Part shown: positions 35,809 to 46,958 of the stretch, piece after piece
Numbering within the stretch: position 1 is the first letter of the stretch
How the letters are laid out: the number at the start of each line of letters is the position of its first letter
Assembly: GCA_024516155.1 (NCBI GenBank)
Contig: JAJJXM010000041.1
Location: 194,001-258,000, forward strand
DNA length: 64,000 nucleotides
Direction: 5' to 3'
Origin: Pyronema omphalodes
Taxonomy: Eukaryota; Ascomycota; Pezizomycetes; Pezizales; Pyronemataceae
Position numbers and translations under genes: made by a program
The notes under the pieces: model-generated
What the model was told of the DNA's origin: nothing
The model's database searches: none
What the model saw: the letters and a program-made list of their open reading frames with translations, nothing else

Positions 35809-35814
35809 TAGCGC
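35713..35814 (-). tRNA. tRNA-Phe (GAA) with 29-nt intron
   Basis: The 5' half GCGCTAATAGCTCAGTTGGG is followed by an anticodon loop CTGAAG (anticodon GAA). A 29-nt intron (35749-35777) interrupts after position 37. The 3' half has TCTGA closing the anticodon stem and T-arm CCCGTTCAATCCGGG. The acceptor GCGCTAA/TTGGCGC contains one G-U pair, with A73. A T-run follows. Confidence 0.95.
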
Positions 35815-37854
35815 TTGTTATACTGGGCAGGGTAAAAATACAAATATAATAAATTTTATTAAGAATGGTACAGTACACACGTATTTTAGGGCTCTGGTCT
35901 ATCACGATTGTTGAATATAGTACATAGCGGGACGCAGATACACGCCATGAGGTGAGCGTCGTAATATTTCGTGCAACATAGTCTTTTACAACTAAACTTC
36001 TCTATCGATACCGTCTAAAGGGACATCCTCTGTATGGGTTTGACAATAATGGTCGCGATCCCGACAGTTTTCATACGGAAAAGAATGACTTTTCTTATAT
36101 AAAAATATAGTTAAGAAAACACAAAATACTTGTTGTAGTCTTATATATATAGGCATTTAGCCAAAGATATCCTTTTAACCTTGAGAAGAGAGTGTATATG
36201 GAGAGGTTGAGGAGCGTATATGTATACACACCTTCCTCCCAAGCGCTTGAAATCTCGAGAAATCACTCGCGCCAAGCCTTCGAATATTTAAGCTTATCGT
36301 TTGTATGTACAAGGCTGCGTGCGCCCTCCCGTGATATCACGACAGATCAGACGGAGATGTTTCAGTCACACAACTGCGGCAATCCGCACACGTGATTTTA
36401 CCATCTAATACACACTACAAGCCACCGGAGATTTCGTTAATCCGCGGCCGTCAAAGGAGTTGTCTGTCTGTTTTTCTCTACCCCTAACATATATTTTTTT
36501 ATCCTCCTTTTCCTTTGAATGGTTGACTTGAATGCTGCAGTGATAGTACCGTTGATAGGTAATGTCTGCCCTGAGAATGGCTATTGACTGAAGGGATGAG
36601 GATGAAATTCTGATAGGCTTTGTAGTGGATATAAGATATTATCGCTAGTTAAGAAAATGTGTACGCAGGCAGGTTAACGACTGGATTATGGGATAACTGC
36701 CGGCCATTAGATAGGGTAGTTTCAAAAGGGGTTCTAGTTTGATATAGAGTGAGATATGTGATCAGTAAGTATACTGGAATGGGATATGAGAAAGAGCTGC
36801 ATACTTGGGGGCGTAACTCAGGTATATACAGTAAATTCTCTCTGCTGTCGCGTGGGGAAGCATACCCGTAGATTCGGAATTCTTTGCATGGAACTGTACC
36901 CAACCAGTCGCTTCCGTTCGGCTTTGCACAATGTGCGCGTATGTAGTACTACCACAGCCGCAGCGAACGTGTGATGAAACGGTTAAAAGATATTATTATC
37001 ATGCAAACAATAAATAGCACGTGGTTTTGAAATCACATTACTGGATGAACCTTTTAGTCCTAGGTCAGCATAGATTAAATATTGCTATCGTATAGGTGAA
37101 GTTGGGGCTGTTCTATCCGCCCCGAATAGAGCGATGGGAAGTCCTCCAGTGTACTGGATGAGTCTTTTAATCCTCGGTCAGCGTAGAAAATAAATAAACA
37201 CACATGGATGTGTGATGAATTGGACCGCAGCTGAGACACAGTGCAACAGGGGGAAACAGCTGAAGATTGTGGTTAGTACGCGAAGGCAGAAGACCAAATA
37301 CTCGAAGTCTTTGCTGGGCGATGAATCTTCGCGATCAACACCAGAAAATTATAAACCCTTTCTATCGGTTAATTATTGACGAGTGTGGGATTGTATCATG
37401 CATATACATACAGCAGAAATTCATTTCGCGTTGAAGCCTAACCAGAAGAGAAATCAAGTGCACTAGGGGGGTTTTGTATTGTCGCTTAATCATGGTCTTA
37501 CTGGCACTTTTTCGCGTTTAGAGATCTCGAGCAACATTGAAGCTGGCCTCAACGGGTACAGGGATATTTATTCTCGAGTCGGTAAACTTGCTGTCCTTTC
37601 ATAAAATCATCTAACTGGCAGAATACGTGCGGGCATGCGTGTCATGTACGAAAGAACAGGGGCGTATTTGACTGCCACGAATGGCTGCTGGCGCATAGAG
37701 TGCAAAGCTTGTGTAACCATCTTATTTGTGCGCAATTGACGCCTCCATCATAAAACACTATATGGCGCCGGTATATATCAACTTCATACATCAATTCCAA
37801 ATTCCAGCTCTACCTTTTCACCATCCTTCCTACAAAAAAATACCGATTTTGAAT
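35815..37854. other. Intergenic
   Basis: No gene supported over 2 kb. It contains two LINE-end-like blocks (37040-37190) and the dispersed block shared with 46-73. The stretch before 37855 probably holds the promoter of the next gene. Confidence 0.4.
37040..37190 (+). repeat. Two diverged retroelement-end-like copies
   Basis: TACTGGATGA..CTTTTA..CCT..GGTCAGC..TAGA occurs at about 37040-37075 and again at about 37153-37188; the second ends in AAAATAAATAAA. The pattern resembles CTCGACCAGCGTATGATTC/AATAAATAA at 25.6 kb. Probably remnants of related non-LTR element 3' ends. Confidence 0.45.
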
Positions 37855-39226
37855 ATGAATCCACAAAGAGACAACTTGACGCAACTGAAAAAATTAGATG
37901 TGTGGAATTGGGTTTCTGAAGTGAACATACCGAGCTATTATGGCTTCGGTCGAAGGAGTCACGTGGCTACCATGTTGCGCCAGATGGACGAGGCTTTCGG
38001 AGAGAATTCAAGCCATGCCTCTTTGCCTTCTCACGGTTGTGGTGGTATAGAGACATTAGAGAACATTAACTATCCTGGAATTTCAGCATCAAAAGCGATT
38101 AGCGAAGGGTTACCTCAGTACTCAACTACCGATGATACATGGAAAGGCGTCTATCCCTTGACTCATTTGAATTTACAAACATTGGGGCGCGCAGAAAACC
38201 GCAATAGCCATCGTGCGCAACGCAACAGAAAAAATCCTCTCGACAGACAAGGCCGAGCGGCATACCGCGGAGGTTCGTTGAATGGAGGTTCAAGTGGGCA
38301 ACCCAGAAATAATGGGTCCCACGAAGACGGCGAACGAGGACAAGGCGATGAAGATCCAACCGCAGATAGTCGTTCTGACGTATCTAATAATGGACCTTTT
38401 GCTTGCCCCTATTACAAGAAAGACCCCTTGAAGCATATCGCATGCTGGAGCATAGGACTTACCAAACCTCATTACATCAAGTAAGTACTTTTGTCCAGTC
38501 CTGTTTCTCGGCGGATTCACATCAAGGTTGGAGCTAAAATTTATTATCCAGACAACACATTTATAGATCTCACTTACTGCCGTTTGGGTGTGATAATACT
38601 TTTGAAGGTGTTGAATGTTCTTTTCGAGCCGAAGGAAAGGCGGCGATAAGGGCGCACCAACGTAATGGTTGCTGTCCTACGGCAGGACTACGGCCATCGG
38701 CAGAAGAATGGCGCAGCATTACCTATCAACGCAATCAGATAGACGCCTGTAAAGGCGACTGGCGCAAGATATATGCATGCCTTTTCGGGGGTGAAGCAAA
38801 GGACGCACCCTCACCATGTAAGAACTTTGACGATTTATTTTAGTCAATGAGTACTTCTAACAAGTAACACTTTAATTACATTTATCAGATCATACAGATT
38901 TTATCGAAGGTACTCAGTCTGGCATGTCTTGGCAGCCAACAACTACGTTTGCTCAATCAAGGGAACCAACTCCATCGACAACAGTACTAACCCAGACAAT
39001 TACTTCTGAAACTCAGGAAGTAACTTCACCTATTCAAGAAGTTACCGCGCCAATCCATGCAACAGATGTTCTGGCCCAATCATCACTTGCCATGAGACAG
39101 CTTATCGACCTCGAACAAAAATCACTCCAGGTATTACGGCCACACATGAGCGACTCAGAAATAGACCGTATTGAAGGAGCATATGCCCAGGCTAGATTAG
39201 ACCTTGCACGAGACGGTCAGTATTGA
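37855..39226 (+). CDS. C2H2-like zinc-finger protein (3 exons)
   Basis: Exons 37855-38480, 38552-38817 and 38889-39226 give 409 residues. Both introns are 71 nt, with AGGTTGGAGCTAAAAT before the first acceptor. The middle carries FACPYYKKDPLKHIACW, KPHYIKQHIYRSH: C184-x12-C197-x13-H211-x4-H216, a C2H2-like unit found in many uncharacterised ascomycete proteins, followed by a Cys/His-containing stretch (GCDNTF, VECSFRAE, AHQRNGCC). The region before it is Gly/Arg/Asn-rich; the C-terminus is Ser/Thr/Gln-rich and then helical (RQLIDLEQKSLQVLRPHMS). It probably binds nucleic acid or protein through the zinc unit. The start at 37855 is the Met nearest the conserved part; an in-frame ATG at 37726 would add 43 residues. 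Confidence 0.75.
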
Positions 39227-40200
39227 TGCATCAAAATGATAAATGGAATTCGCTCTCGGCACCTTCCTTCATTTTGCCTGTATATTTACTGATCGAAAAA
39301 TATTCAGAGTACGACAATATTAGACACCCATACCAACTCGGCGGATTTCAGATTGGCGCAACGATCAACGGCATGGCTACGCTTTCGACGGTCAATTCTG
39401 AACCTGACAGTGACGAATCGCGTTTTGCTGGGAATGTATGAAAAGGATTCTTGGAAAATTTTGGAAAATTTCGAGGAAAGAAAGGGGTTAGAAGTCAAGA
39501 TTTATAATGTTCGGCAAAAATACATAGGTACACTACATGAAGATTGGGGTGACGCGGTTTAAATCGTTTTGGATAATTTTTGTCTATTACACTGTAATTC
39601 GTGGCTGTTGATTTTCCCACTCTGTTTGTAAATATGGCCCAGTCTTCACGATAACGAAACTAATAAGAAGGAACGACGTCTTAGATCACGGTTAGGGATG
39701 GTAGCGGGGGCGAGGGGGGAAGGAGGCAAGGAGGAAAGTATGAAAGTCTGAAAGACAGAAAGGCGGAAGGTATGGAAGGAGGAAAGGAGGGAAGGAGGAG
39801 GGCTAGCACGGAACAATGGGAAACTAGGGGCGATGGAGGATAGGGGATAATGGGGGAACGGAGGATTGAGAAGAACGGGGGCATTACGAGAGATGGAGGA
39901 ACGGGTTGTCTGAAGGATATTGTGGAAGGGAGAATTGGAAGAGTAACCGACGGACGAGGAGGAATTACCGTGGGGATCGGGAGGAATGGCGAAGTTATGG
40001 AATCGGGGAAGTTAGAACAAAAGTCTTGTATTGAAGGGGAATAACCCGCCATATTGTATTTTTCTCTACAGAACATTCTGCATTCACCTCAACAATTTGA
40101 GTCTTGCGTCCCCCTTCCTGTCTCCTCAGTCTCCGTCCGCCTGGAGTCTTATTCATCACGTATCACTCGCCCACCCGACCCTGTCCGCGAGTTCCTTGGG
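39227..40200. other. Intergenic with purine-rich tract
   Basis: 39680-40020 is strongly G/A-rich (GGAGGAAAGGAGGGAAGG-like). Apparent frames there are low-complexity. No gene. Confidence 0.45.
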
Positions 40201-40216
40201 CTATTCTGTCCCTGCC
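40201..40216 (+). repeat. LINE target-site duplication, left copy
   Basis: CTATTCTGTCCCTGCC, identical to 41818-41833. Confidence 0.9.
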
Positions 40217-41446
40217 GCCACTCGCCCAGCAGAAGCCATCGTTCGAGGTCGGGAAGCACGATTCCGGTCACGGCGCATCACTCGGCCGCTCCCGCCAGTC
40301 AGCACCGATCCCAATCGCCCCACCCCGACAGCCACAGTCATCCGCAACCTCACCCAGCGCGCGGTGACCCGCTCTGGCTTTGCGTCCGCTGAGCCTGTCC
40401 ACAACGTCGATCCCCATCGGCAGTGGTGCAACGTCACAATTGCCCCCCGAGCGGAAGCGGAGGCCTACGCCAAAAACTGGAGGACCCTCGACTCCATATG
40501 CATTTGGACGGATGGGTCCCGCATGGAAGACCGCACTGGATCGGGCCTCGTCAGATACGTCGACGGTGTTCTCACCAGCTCTCACCACTACCTGGGCCGT
40601 CACACCGAGGTGTTCGACGCCGAGCTGTTCGCAATTTACCGTGCCCTCAAAGAACTCTGGGACAACCGCTTCCTCGACAGGGTCATCCTTAAACCCCCCC
40701 CGCTTGTCACCATCTTTTTGGATGCCCAAGCAGCCCTTCGACGCCTGGAATCCGACGAACCGGGCCCAGGACAATCCGTCACTCGGCTGATTGCCGACGA
40801 AGTCCACTGGCTGCGCCGGAATAGCGACATCTCCGTCGAGTTCCACTGGGTCCCAGGCCACTGCGGGATCACAGAAAACGAGGCAGCTGACGCTGCAGCA
40901 AAACTGGGCACCCGCCATCAATGTACTGCTCTACCACTGATGAGGTGCGACGCCCCCGAGTGTTTGGTCCCTCATGAGGTGTCACTCGCACACCTCAACC
41001 GCATAGCCACTGAGACCCGCCGCGACATTACCAAGCGATGGATATCACAACGAGCTAAAGACAGCCATTCGTTCCGTCCCCGCAAGACATGGGGCTTGCG
41101 CGACTCCCTCCGCTCTCTCCCTAAGCGCCGCTCCGCAGTATTCCTCCAACTTGCGTCCGGTCATGCCCTTATAGGCACCCACCTCGTTCGAGTTAAGAAG
41201 AAAGATTCCGACGTCTGCTGGTGGTGCACGTCTAATGTACGACAAACCCGAGGACACCTGTTTGGAGAGTGTCACTGCTGGAGATGTGAGTACGCTGTAC
41301 TAAAGAAAGAGGTGGATGCCATCAAGGGCAGGAGCTGGAGACCGCGAGCGAGGCTCAAAGCGGTGGATCTGTTCAGCGATGATCGCTGTACGAAGGTGTT
41401 GTTGGATTATTTAGCAGCCACGGAGATTGGCAAGCGTTACGAATAG
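40217..41446 (+). pseudogene. LINE ORF2 C-terminal fragment: RNase H + Cys/His motif
   Basis: About 409 codons remain of a LINE reverse-transcriptase polyprotein. RNase HI is intact with all expected acidic residues: IWTDGSRM, DAELFAIYRAL, FLDAQAAL, and HWVPGHCGITENEAADAAAK. A C-terminal C-x2-C-x..H-x4-C unit follows (CWWCTSN, RGHLFGECHC), typical of Tad- and I-clade fungal LINEs. The reverse-transcriptase and endonuclease domains are missing through 5' truncation, so it cannot move by itself. No stop or frameshift interrupts the remaining frame, so the insertion is young. Confidence 0.9.
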
Positions 41447-41817
41447 GCTAGGGTTGGTGGGCCTGGAGATGGGATTCACGAGATTGCGGGGTTGTTTTTT
41501 CTTTTTCTCTGAATTCTTTTTAGTGTTTGTACGGCAAGGCGGTTATTGCTGGGCTTGAGTTCGGTGTCACGCATGAGTTTTCGTACGGGGTTCGTCTAGA
41601 CTGTGTACGAGAGTGTTTTTGTTTATTTGTGCTTTTGCTGTTGTCTGCCTTTTGCGTATATTTATTTTTCTAACTGCGGAGTTTGGGGACAAGGAGATTG
41701 GGTTGCCTCGTTAGGCGGTTTAAACCGCGAGGACAGGAAAAACGGATACTTAGCTCCCACATAGGCCTTAGAGGCCTCGATCGGTGTATGATTAAAATCA
41801 AATCAAATCAAATCAAA
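40217..41817 (+). mobile_element. 5'-truncated LINE (Tad/I-like) insertion
   Basis: A 1601-bp insertion bounded by an exact 16-bp duplication and ending in (AATCA)n-like repeats (41793-41817), the hallmarks of target-primed reverse transcription with 5' truncation. It carries only the end of ORF2 (RNase H and Cys-rich tail) plus a 3' untranslated part containing GGCCTCGATCGGTGTATGAT. The upstream reading frame from 40031 to 40216 belongs to the host flank and is fortuitous. Confidence 0.92.
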
Positions 41818-41833
41818 CTATTCTGTCCCTGCC
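41818..41833 (+). repeat. LINE target-site duplication, right copy
   Basis: Exact copy of 40201-40216, immediately after the AATCA-type tail. Confidence 0.9.
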
Positions 41834-42487
41834 CGCCTGTACATCAGGAGTACTTATTAACAAAAATCAGAAAACATTGAAATTCGGGGTAATAGTTACC
41901 AGCTAACGATTGCTGCCAACAAGATCGATTTTTAAACTTTGACAAACCATACTTTTGACTTCTTTTCAGCTGCATCGTCTCAACGCTTAATGGCAGCAAA
42001 AACTATGCCACAGGCGGAATTTTAGAATTTCTTTCTGGCTATATATTTTGTACTCCTTTATAATGTCTAAAAAAAAGTATATAGACGTGCGCTTTTGATA
42101 TTGAGCAGAGTGTAGAGGTTGGGGAGCCTACACTGGATCCGTCCCCCCGAGCGTTTCGAATCGCAAGGAATCACTAGCGGCAGGTTATTCTCTGTGAAAT
42201 GCCATATGCATGTGGCTAGGTCCCTCCAGTCGGGACAGATCATTTATAAAAAGCTTTTCACTGAAAAATGACTGGTGTTCGATGTTATATAGTGATCCCG
42301 ATTTAGTACAAAGGCTGTTCGATTTGCTGCTCCTGCATTACCTCTTTCTTTTGGCATCCTTGAATGCACTGGGTTTTTACGACACTTTGTAATATGAGTT
42401 TTGGACAGCTCGAAATAGTTAAGTCTCTGTTGAAAGTTTAAATACGTTTAGAAATTGCAATTTTCACCTTTAACATGCATCCGGCGG
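41834..42487. other. Intergenic
   Basis: No gene; AT-rich sequence without recognised features. Confidence 0.4.
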
Positions 42488-42677
42488 TCCATCAACAGAA
42501 CAAATAATTACCAAAATTACAAGACATGATCTCCAAACTGAAATTCCCGGCAGCTGCACGGCAGCAAATAACTCTCTAGACATTGAACCCTCAAAAACCA
42601 ATCCATCAATAAATCAGTCCAGCCAAACCATGAATTGACTTAATTCTTGGCAGTCCCAAATCCATGCGGACAGCACC
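42488..42677 (-). repeat. Inverted-duplication arm, left
   Basis: About 190 bp matching 43243-43435 in reverse orientation with roughly 10 percent differences. It covers the 3' end of the Cys-rich gene (CCGCATGGATTTGGGA to its TAA) and its downstream sequence. Confidence 0.85.
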
Positions 42678-43005
42678 AGTATTTTTTGAAGAAGAGTTTA
42701 CAACTAGCGTTGGTCATTCCATAGAAGCGCTTGTTACGGCATCCCCGTCCACAGGCGCTCCAGTAACATGGGTTTCGCTTGGTCATCTCTCCAGAGTGCT
42801 CTCCTTCCGCGACATCCACGGTGGTGGTTTCACCATCGTCTTTGGGGAAGGCAGAACGAGCTGAAAGATCGGATACCTCCTCAAAGTCGGCAGAAACATC
42901 GCGGAGGGCGAGGTTATCGGATTCAAAGGGGGTAGCTGCGGTTGTGTTAGTATTTCTATGATCATGTAAATAGGATAAAGGGCATGGGATCGAACCGCTT
43001 GGCAT
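42640..43005 (-). CDS. Small Cys-rich protein, candidate processed/secreted peptide
   Basis: The frame from ATG 43005 encodes 121 residues. The C-terminal ~45 residues are Cys-rich (NPCYWSACGRGC, then TNASCKLFFKKYWCCPHGFG), six Cys in total, and follow a Lys-Arg pair that could be a Kex2-type cleavage site after an acidic pro-region. No signal peptide is visible. However, an ACTAAC branch and CGCAG acceptor at about 42935-42955 suggest that a real first exon, perhaps with the signal peptide, lay upstream and was disturbed by the inverted duplication. The 3' end is repeated on the other strand at 43243-43278. It is possibly a small secreted protein; family unrecognised. Confidence 0.5.
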   Translation of the reverse strand: MPSGSIPCPLSYLHDHRNTNTTAATPFESDNLALRDVSADFEEVSDLSARSAFPKDDGETTTVDVAEGEHSGEMTKRNPCYWSACGRGCRNKRFYGMTNASCKLFFKKYWCCPHGFGTAKN

Positions 43006-43080
43006 TGCGATGCACCACAAACATCTTACTTTGTATTCTCTGGATACATTAATCCGTTCCTACCATGACAATATTTCGTA

Positions 43081-43278
43081 TTGGCAACAAGATTGCTCAA
43101 CCGAGCGAGGACTGCCGTTCTACAAATTCATCAAATTTTCTTGGGGTCAATTTCGACTATCCACACTTCCTTCAAGATCTGTGCCTCCTATGTAACGCTA
43201 ACTTTTCAATACGATTTGAGAAGCTTTTTAAAACTGTGTTGGTTTCGTCCGCATGGATTTGGGATTGCCAAGAATTAA
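43081..43278 (+). pseudogene. Degenerate inverted copy of the Cys-rich gene
   Basis: The frame ends PHGFGIAKN and stop, against PHGFGTAKN in the minus-strand gene, and downstream DNA matches for about 190 bp. The Cys-rich part is mostly lost. Similarity fades upstream of about 43190, so the start is arbitrary. Confidence 0.6.
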
Positions 43279-43435
43279 GTTGATTCATGGTTTGGCTGGA
43301 CTGATTTATTGATGGATTAGTTTTTGAGGGTTCAATATCTAGAGAGCTATTGGCTGCTGTGTAACTGCCGGAGATTTCAGTTTGGAGACCTTGTCTTGTA
43401 ATTTTGGTACTTATTTATTCTATTGATGGAGCGCG
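43243..43435 (+). repeat. Inverted-duplication arm, right
   Basis: Partner of 42488-42677; centre of symmetry near 42960. Confidence 0.85.
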
Positions 43436-43935
43436 GGACCAGTGTTAGAGGTTGAAATTGTCACTTACACATATTCTTAAAATTTTGAAAAATGCTTAGA
43501 CTGTTTGTTCAAGAATGCATCCACCCCCCCCCCCCCCCCCCCCTCCCCCAGAATTCCGTATGCCCGTATGCAAAACTATGTGCAATCTCAATTAAAGTGC
43601 ATAAAACAAAGCCAAAAAGTGTACATCTATCACATTACTCATACAATTTCTCAGCCTATAATTCCTGGCACAAACCTTCAATCGTAACTCAACTTCTCCA
43701 ACAGCTTGTACAAGCAGAATTTCGCAGAAAGCACCAGTAACCACAACACATTTTAACATAACGACATGTCATGTTTCAAAAACCATATTTTCCATGTCAT
43801 CCAAATGACAAAATATTATAAATAAAACTCTGAGACCTCCTCTTACAAAAACAATTTCATTTCAGCCTCCGTTTTGGACAAGTTTTAGAGTATTAACCGC
43901 TGAATGCCGAAGGATTGGGGCTAATTTCTCGTCTT
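43436..43935. other. Intergenic
   Basis: Contains a 20-C run at 43524-43543. No gene. Confidence 0.45.
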
Positions 43936-46101
43936 CTAGCGACGCTCGGCGCAAGGGGTAGTAGGCGTATCTGTGAAGCCCGAATCCGAACCCGAATCAT
44001 TAAAAGAACCACCTTGTTCGTTTTTCCGATAACAGAGACCAATATTTGCCAGGGATTTGGAAAGCAGTTTCTGGATATCCATTATTTCTGGAAGAAGATG
44101 CTTGATGCTCCCTAGATCAGGATCGCTCTGTATCATATCACAGCCCTCGTTAATCAAGTTTTGTGATTCCTGAAACCTTTGCAACACCTTTAAAACCAAT
44201 TCGCTGGGCATGGATGGATCACCATCAACGGAATGAGACCGTGGATCCAGAAGAACTGGAGCTTCCGGCTTATCCATTGGTTGGCTGACCATAATCGGAC
44301 CACCATCAACAGAGTCAGACTGTGACTTCGAACAAACTGACGTGCCAGGCTTTTCGCCTGTGCAGAGAGGCAGATCTAATAGCCTATTTTGGATTTCTTG
44401 TAAAAATAATGGATCCCACACAGAGGGATCTAATTTCATCGGTTTTCCGAAATGTGATTCCGAGAGTGCCTTCGACGTTGTCATCACAGGGGAAGAATAT
44501 TTCCAGTACTTTCCGAAAGATGATTCAGAAATTGAGACACCAGACGTTGATGATGTATCAGAAGATGATTCCAATAATACCGGCCACTTCACTGGCGCAG
44601 GTTCCGAAAACCTTCGCGTGTCCCAAATATTTGGTACACTGGACATACATGAATCGAGAACCCATTCAGGAAAACTCTGCGATTTCGGGATTGGATATGT
44701 AACACCAGAGTCAGATGCCGATGCAGGTCCAATATCATGGCTCAATACTGGAGTGGGTTCCGAAAATCTTCGCGTGTCCCTAATCTTTGGCGCACCGAGC
44801 TTACATAAATCGAAAACCGATTCAGAAAAACTCTGTGATTCCAGCATTGGAGATGTAGAACCAGAGTGAGGTATCAATGCAGGTCCAATATCAAGGCTTG
44901 ATAGTCGAGCAGGTTCCGAAAAACTGCGCGTGACCTTAATCTTTGGTGCACTGGGCTTAAATGAATCAAGATCCAATTCAGCACAGCTCCTCGGTTTCCG
45001 GACTGGGTATGTGTTACCAGGGTAAGATACTAATCCAGCAGAGCTTTGAAATTCCCGCATTAGAGATGTAAAACAAGAGTGCGGTACCAATGCAGGTCCA
45101 ATATCATGGCTCGATAGGCGTCTGAGGACCTTGGCACGTTGTTCTGGAGACATATGCTTATACCATATACATCCTCCCGGGGTCGAGATTGGGCTGCAAA
45201 AAACTGCCGTCTCTTGGAAAACCTCTGGCCGATAACCCTGCTCCCTCATCGATTCTAGTTCGTTTTTCTTCCTGTTGGGATTCTGTCCTGCCAGTATATC
45301 AACCCACTCTGTGGTGAATACAATTTGCGCCGCTTCCGGAACGAGAGTCATGTCATTCTCCCATTGAAACATATAGCGCATTTGATGTGCCGACTTGCCG
45401 TGCATTCTTTGAACAACGGTTCTAAGAGCAACTTCTAGAAGTTTACCGATCTGGAAATATTCGGCAGCCTGTAGTTATAAACGTTAGCTTCCTACCAATG
45501 GAAATAAACAGGGTGCCTACGTTAACAATATCGGTAAGCATATATGCCTCCACGTTCAGGAAATCCCGATCCTAGAGGGAGATACTGAAATCCATTAACG
45601 CAGGATCCTTCCCCCACATATCCCAAGGTTGAATTTCGGTAACGTCATTCTTGTGGTAAATGCACCATTGTAGAACCTTCTTGAGAACGTCACTGGGGCA
45701 CTATTCAAGCACAACAGTCAGCCCAAATAATAAATTCGTCGAGAGAATCACGTATTGAAACGAATTCCCAAGATAATGCTCACCTCCACATCCAAAACAA
45801 CATCGTTCGGATTAATATTGTTGCGCTCAGCCTTATCCAGCATTTCCAAGAGTAATGGAGAAAAAGAAAGTGCAGTCCAGCCTATTCTCATATTAGCTTC
45901 CGCTACAAGATTTCCAGAAAAGCAGCGACGAAAAGAAGTTGCGCACTTACTGATCTTGAAACATTTCCCATCCTGACTTCTAACTTTGTACTTCTGCTCG
46001 GGTACTTTCTTGAGCTTGGGCTTGAAGAGCACCACCTTACCACTGGGCTTGTAATCCGGACATAATGCTGGCGAAAGATTTATGCCGGCGGGGGCCTTCA
46101 T
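43936..46101 (-). pseudogene. SKP1-like protein with long repeat-bearing tail; in-frame TAG
   Basis: Exons 46101-45951, 45881-45784, 45700-45521 and 45468-43936 join in phase. Introns are 69, 83 and 52 nt; the last two have GGCTGAC and GCTAAC branches. The total is 653 codons. The first ~190 residues follow SKP1, the adaptor linking F-box proteins to cullin ubiquitin ligases: VRSQDGKCFKIS, VLKKVLQWCIYHKND, DRDFLNVEAYMLTDIVNAAE, VQRMHGKSAHQMRYMF. Codon 126 (45574-45572) is TAG exactly where SKP1 has the Trp of its EWDxxF motif, so TGG to TAG is the simplest explanation. SKP1 normally ends soon after this; here ~450 residues continue with three DIGPA...FSEP repeats (about 44590-45125). No other disruption is seen. 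It may be a recent pseudogene, an allele or a sequence error. Confidence 0.75.
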
Positions 46102-46367
46102 CGTGGAGGTTTTAGGGGATAAATTCTGTATAAATAGATAGAGGATAAGATAAGCGATGAGATTGGTCCACCATGAAGGTGGAACGGAGTCGTAGAGTAT
46201 CTAAGATCGTAACTACACAGAACCGCCAAGCCGTGAATTCAAGCCATAGCTATTAATACCCTGCATAAAGCAATCGCAAGGATAAAGACTGTATTTGTCT
46301 CAGCGAGACTTGGGAGGATTCAACCGATGAGAAACTCATGCGAAAATAAAATATCTCAAAAAAAAAA

Positions 46368-46439
46368 TAGCAACACCTCGTTTCGATCGAGGGACCTCCG
46401 GGTTATGAGCCCGGCGCGCTTCCGCTGCGCCATGTTGCT
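46368..46439 (-). tRNA. Initiator tRNA-Met (CAT)
   Basis: A 72-nt cloverleaf with A1:U72 (AGCAACA/TGTTGCT), anticodon arm CCGGG-CTCATAA-CCCGG (three G:C pairs below the loop) and the initiator-type T-loop ATCGAAA. These features separate it from elongator tRNA-Met. No intron. A TATTTTTTT terminator follows. Confidence 0.95.
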
Positions 46440-46958
46440 TGCCTTATGTCGGTTGGAGTATTTATTATCATATCATAATAAATGAAAAGTAGTAATCACA
46501 GCACAAATTTTGCCAGGTTCCTGCTGCATAGTAAGGCTGATGTGTAGTCCGTGTCGGGGGCAGGGCGGGGGCGGGTGTAAAGATGTGGATAGATATGGCG
46601 TTTGATGCGTGTAAGAATGAAGGTTTCAGAAGCGAACTGGAAGTCTGGCGCATTTTATGCTGCGAGAATGTTGCGGCGTTAACCGAGTGGGCGGTTAACT
46701 CGATTGAATTCCTGATGGCGCCGCTGTTCGCGGGTCAAAATTGAGGCACCATTGTAGTCTTAGCTCGGTACATAGCGCGTGTAGCGGAGATTATTAATCT
46801 GAACGCCCTCGGCATCCAATTATTTGCACAGATCTCACTGAACAGGACATCCAACTTGATTATTAATCTAAAAACTTGTCATTGACTCCAAATACTCCCA
46901 CTTCAAAAATCTATTATTACCTTAGAATACTCCACCAAACGTTATTAATAGCTTAATC
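46440..46958. other. Intergenic
   Basis: Contains the region after the hydrolase stop codon and upstream flank of the tRNA. No gene. Confidence 0.45.

Noticed and set aside
40031..40216. 5' extension of the LINE reading frame
   Set aside because: It lies outside the target-site duplication, so it is host DNA in a chance-open frame.
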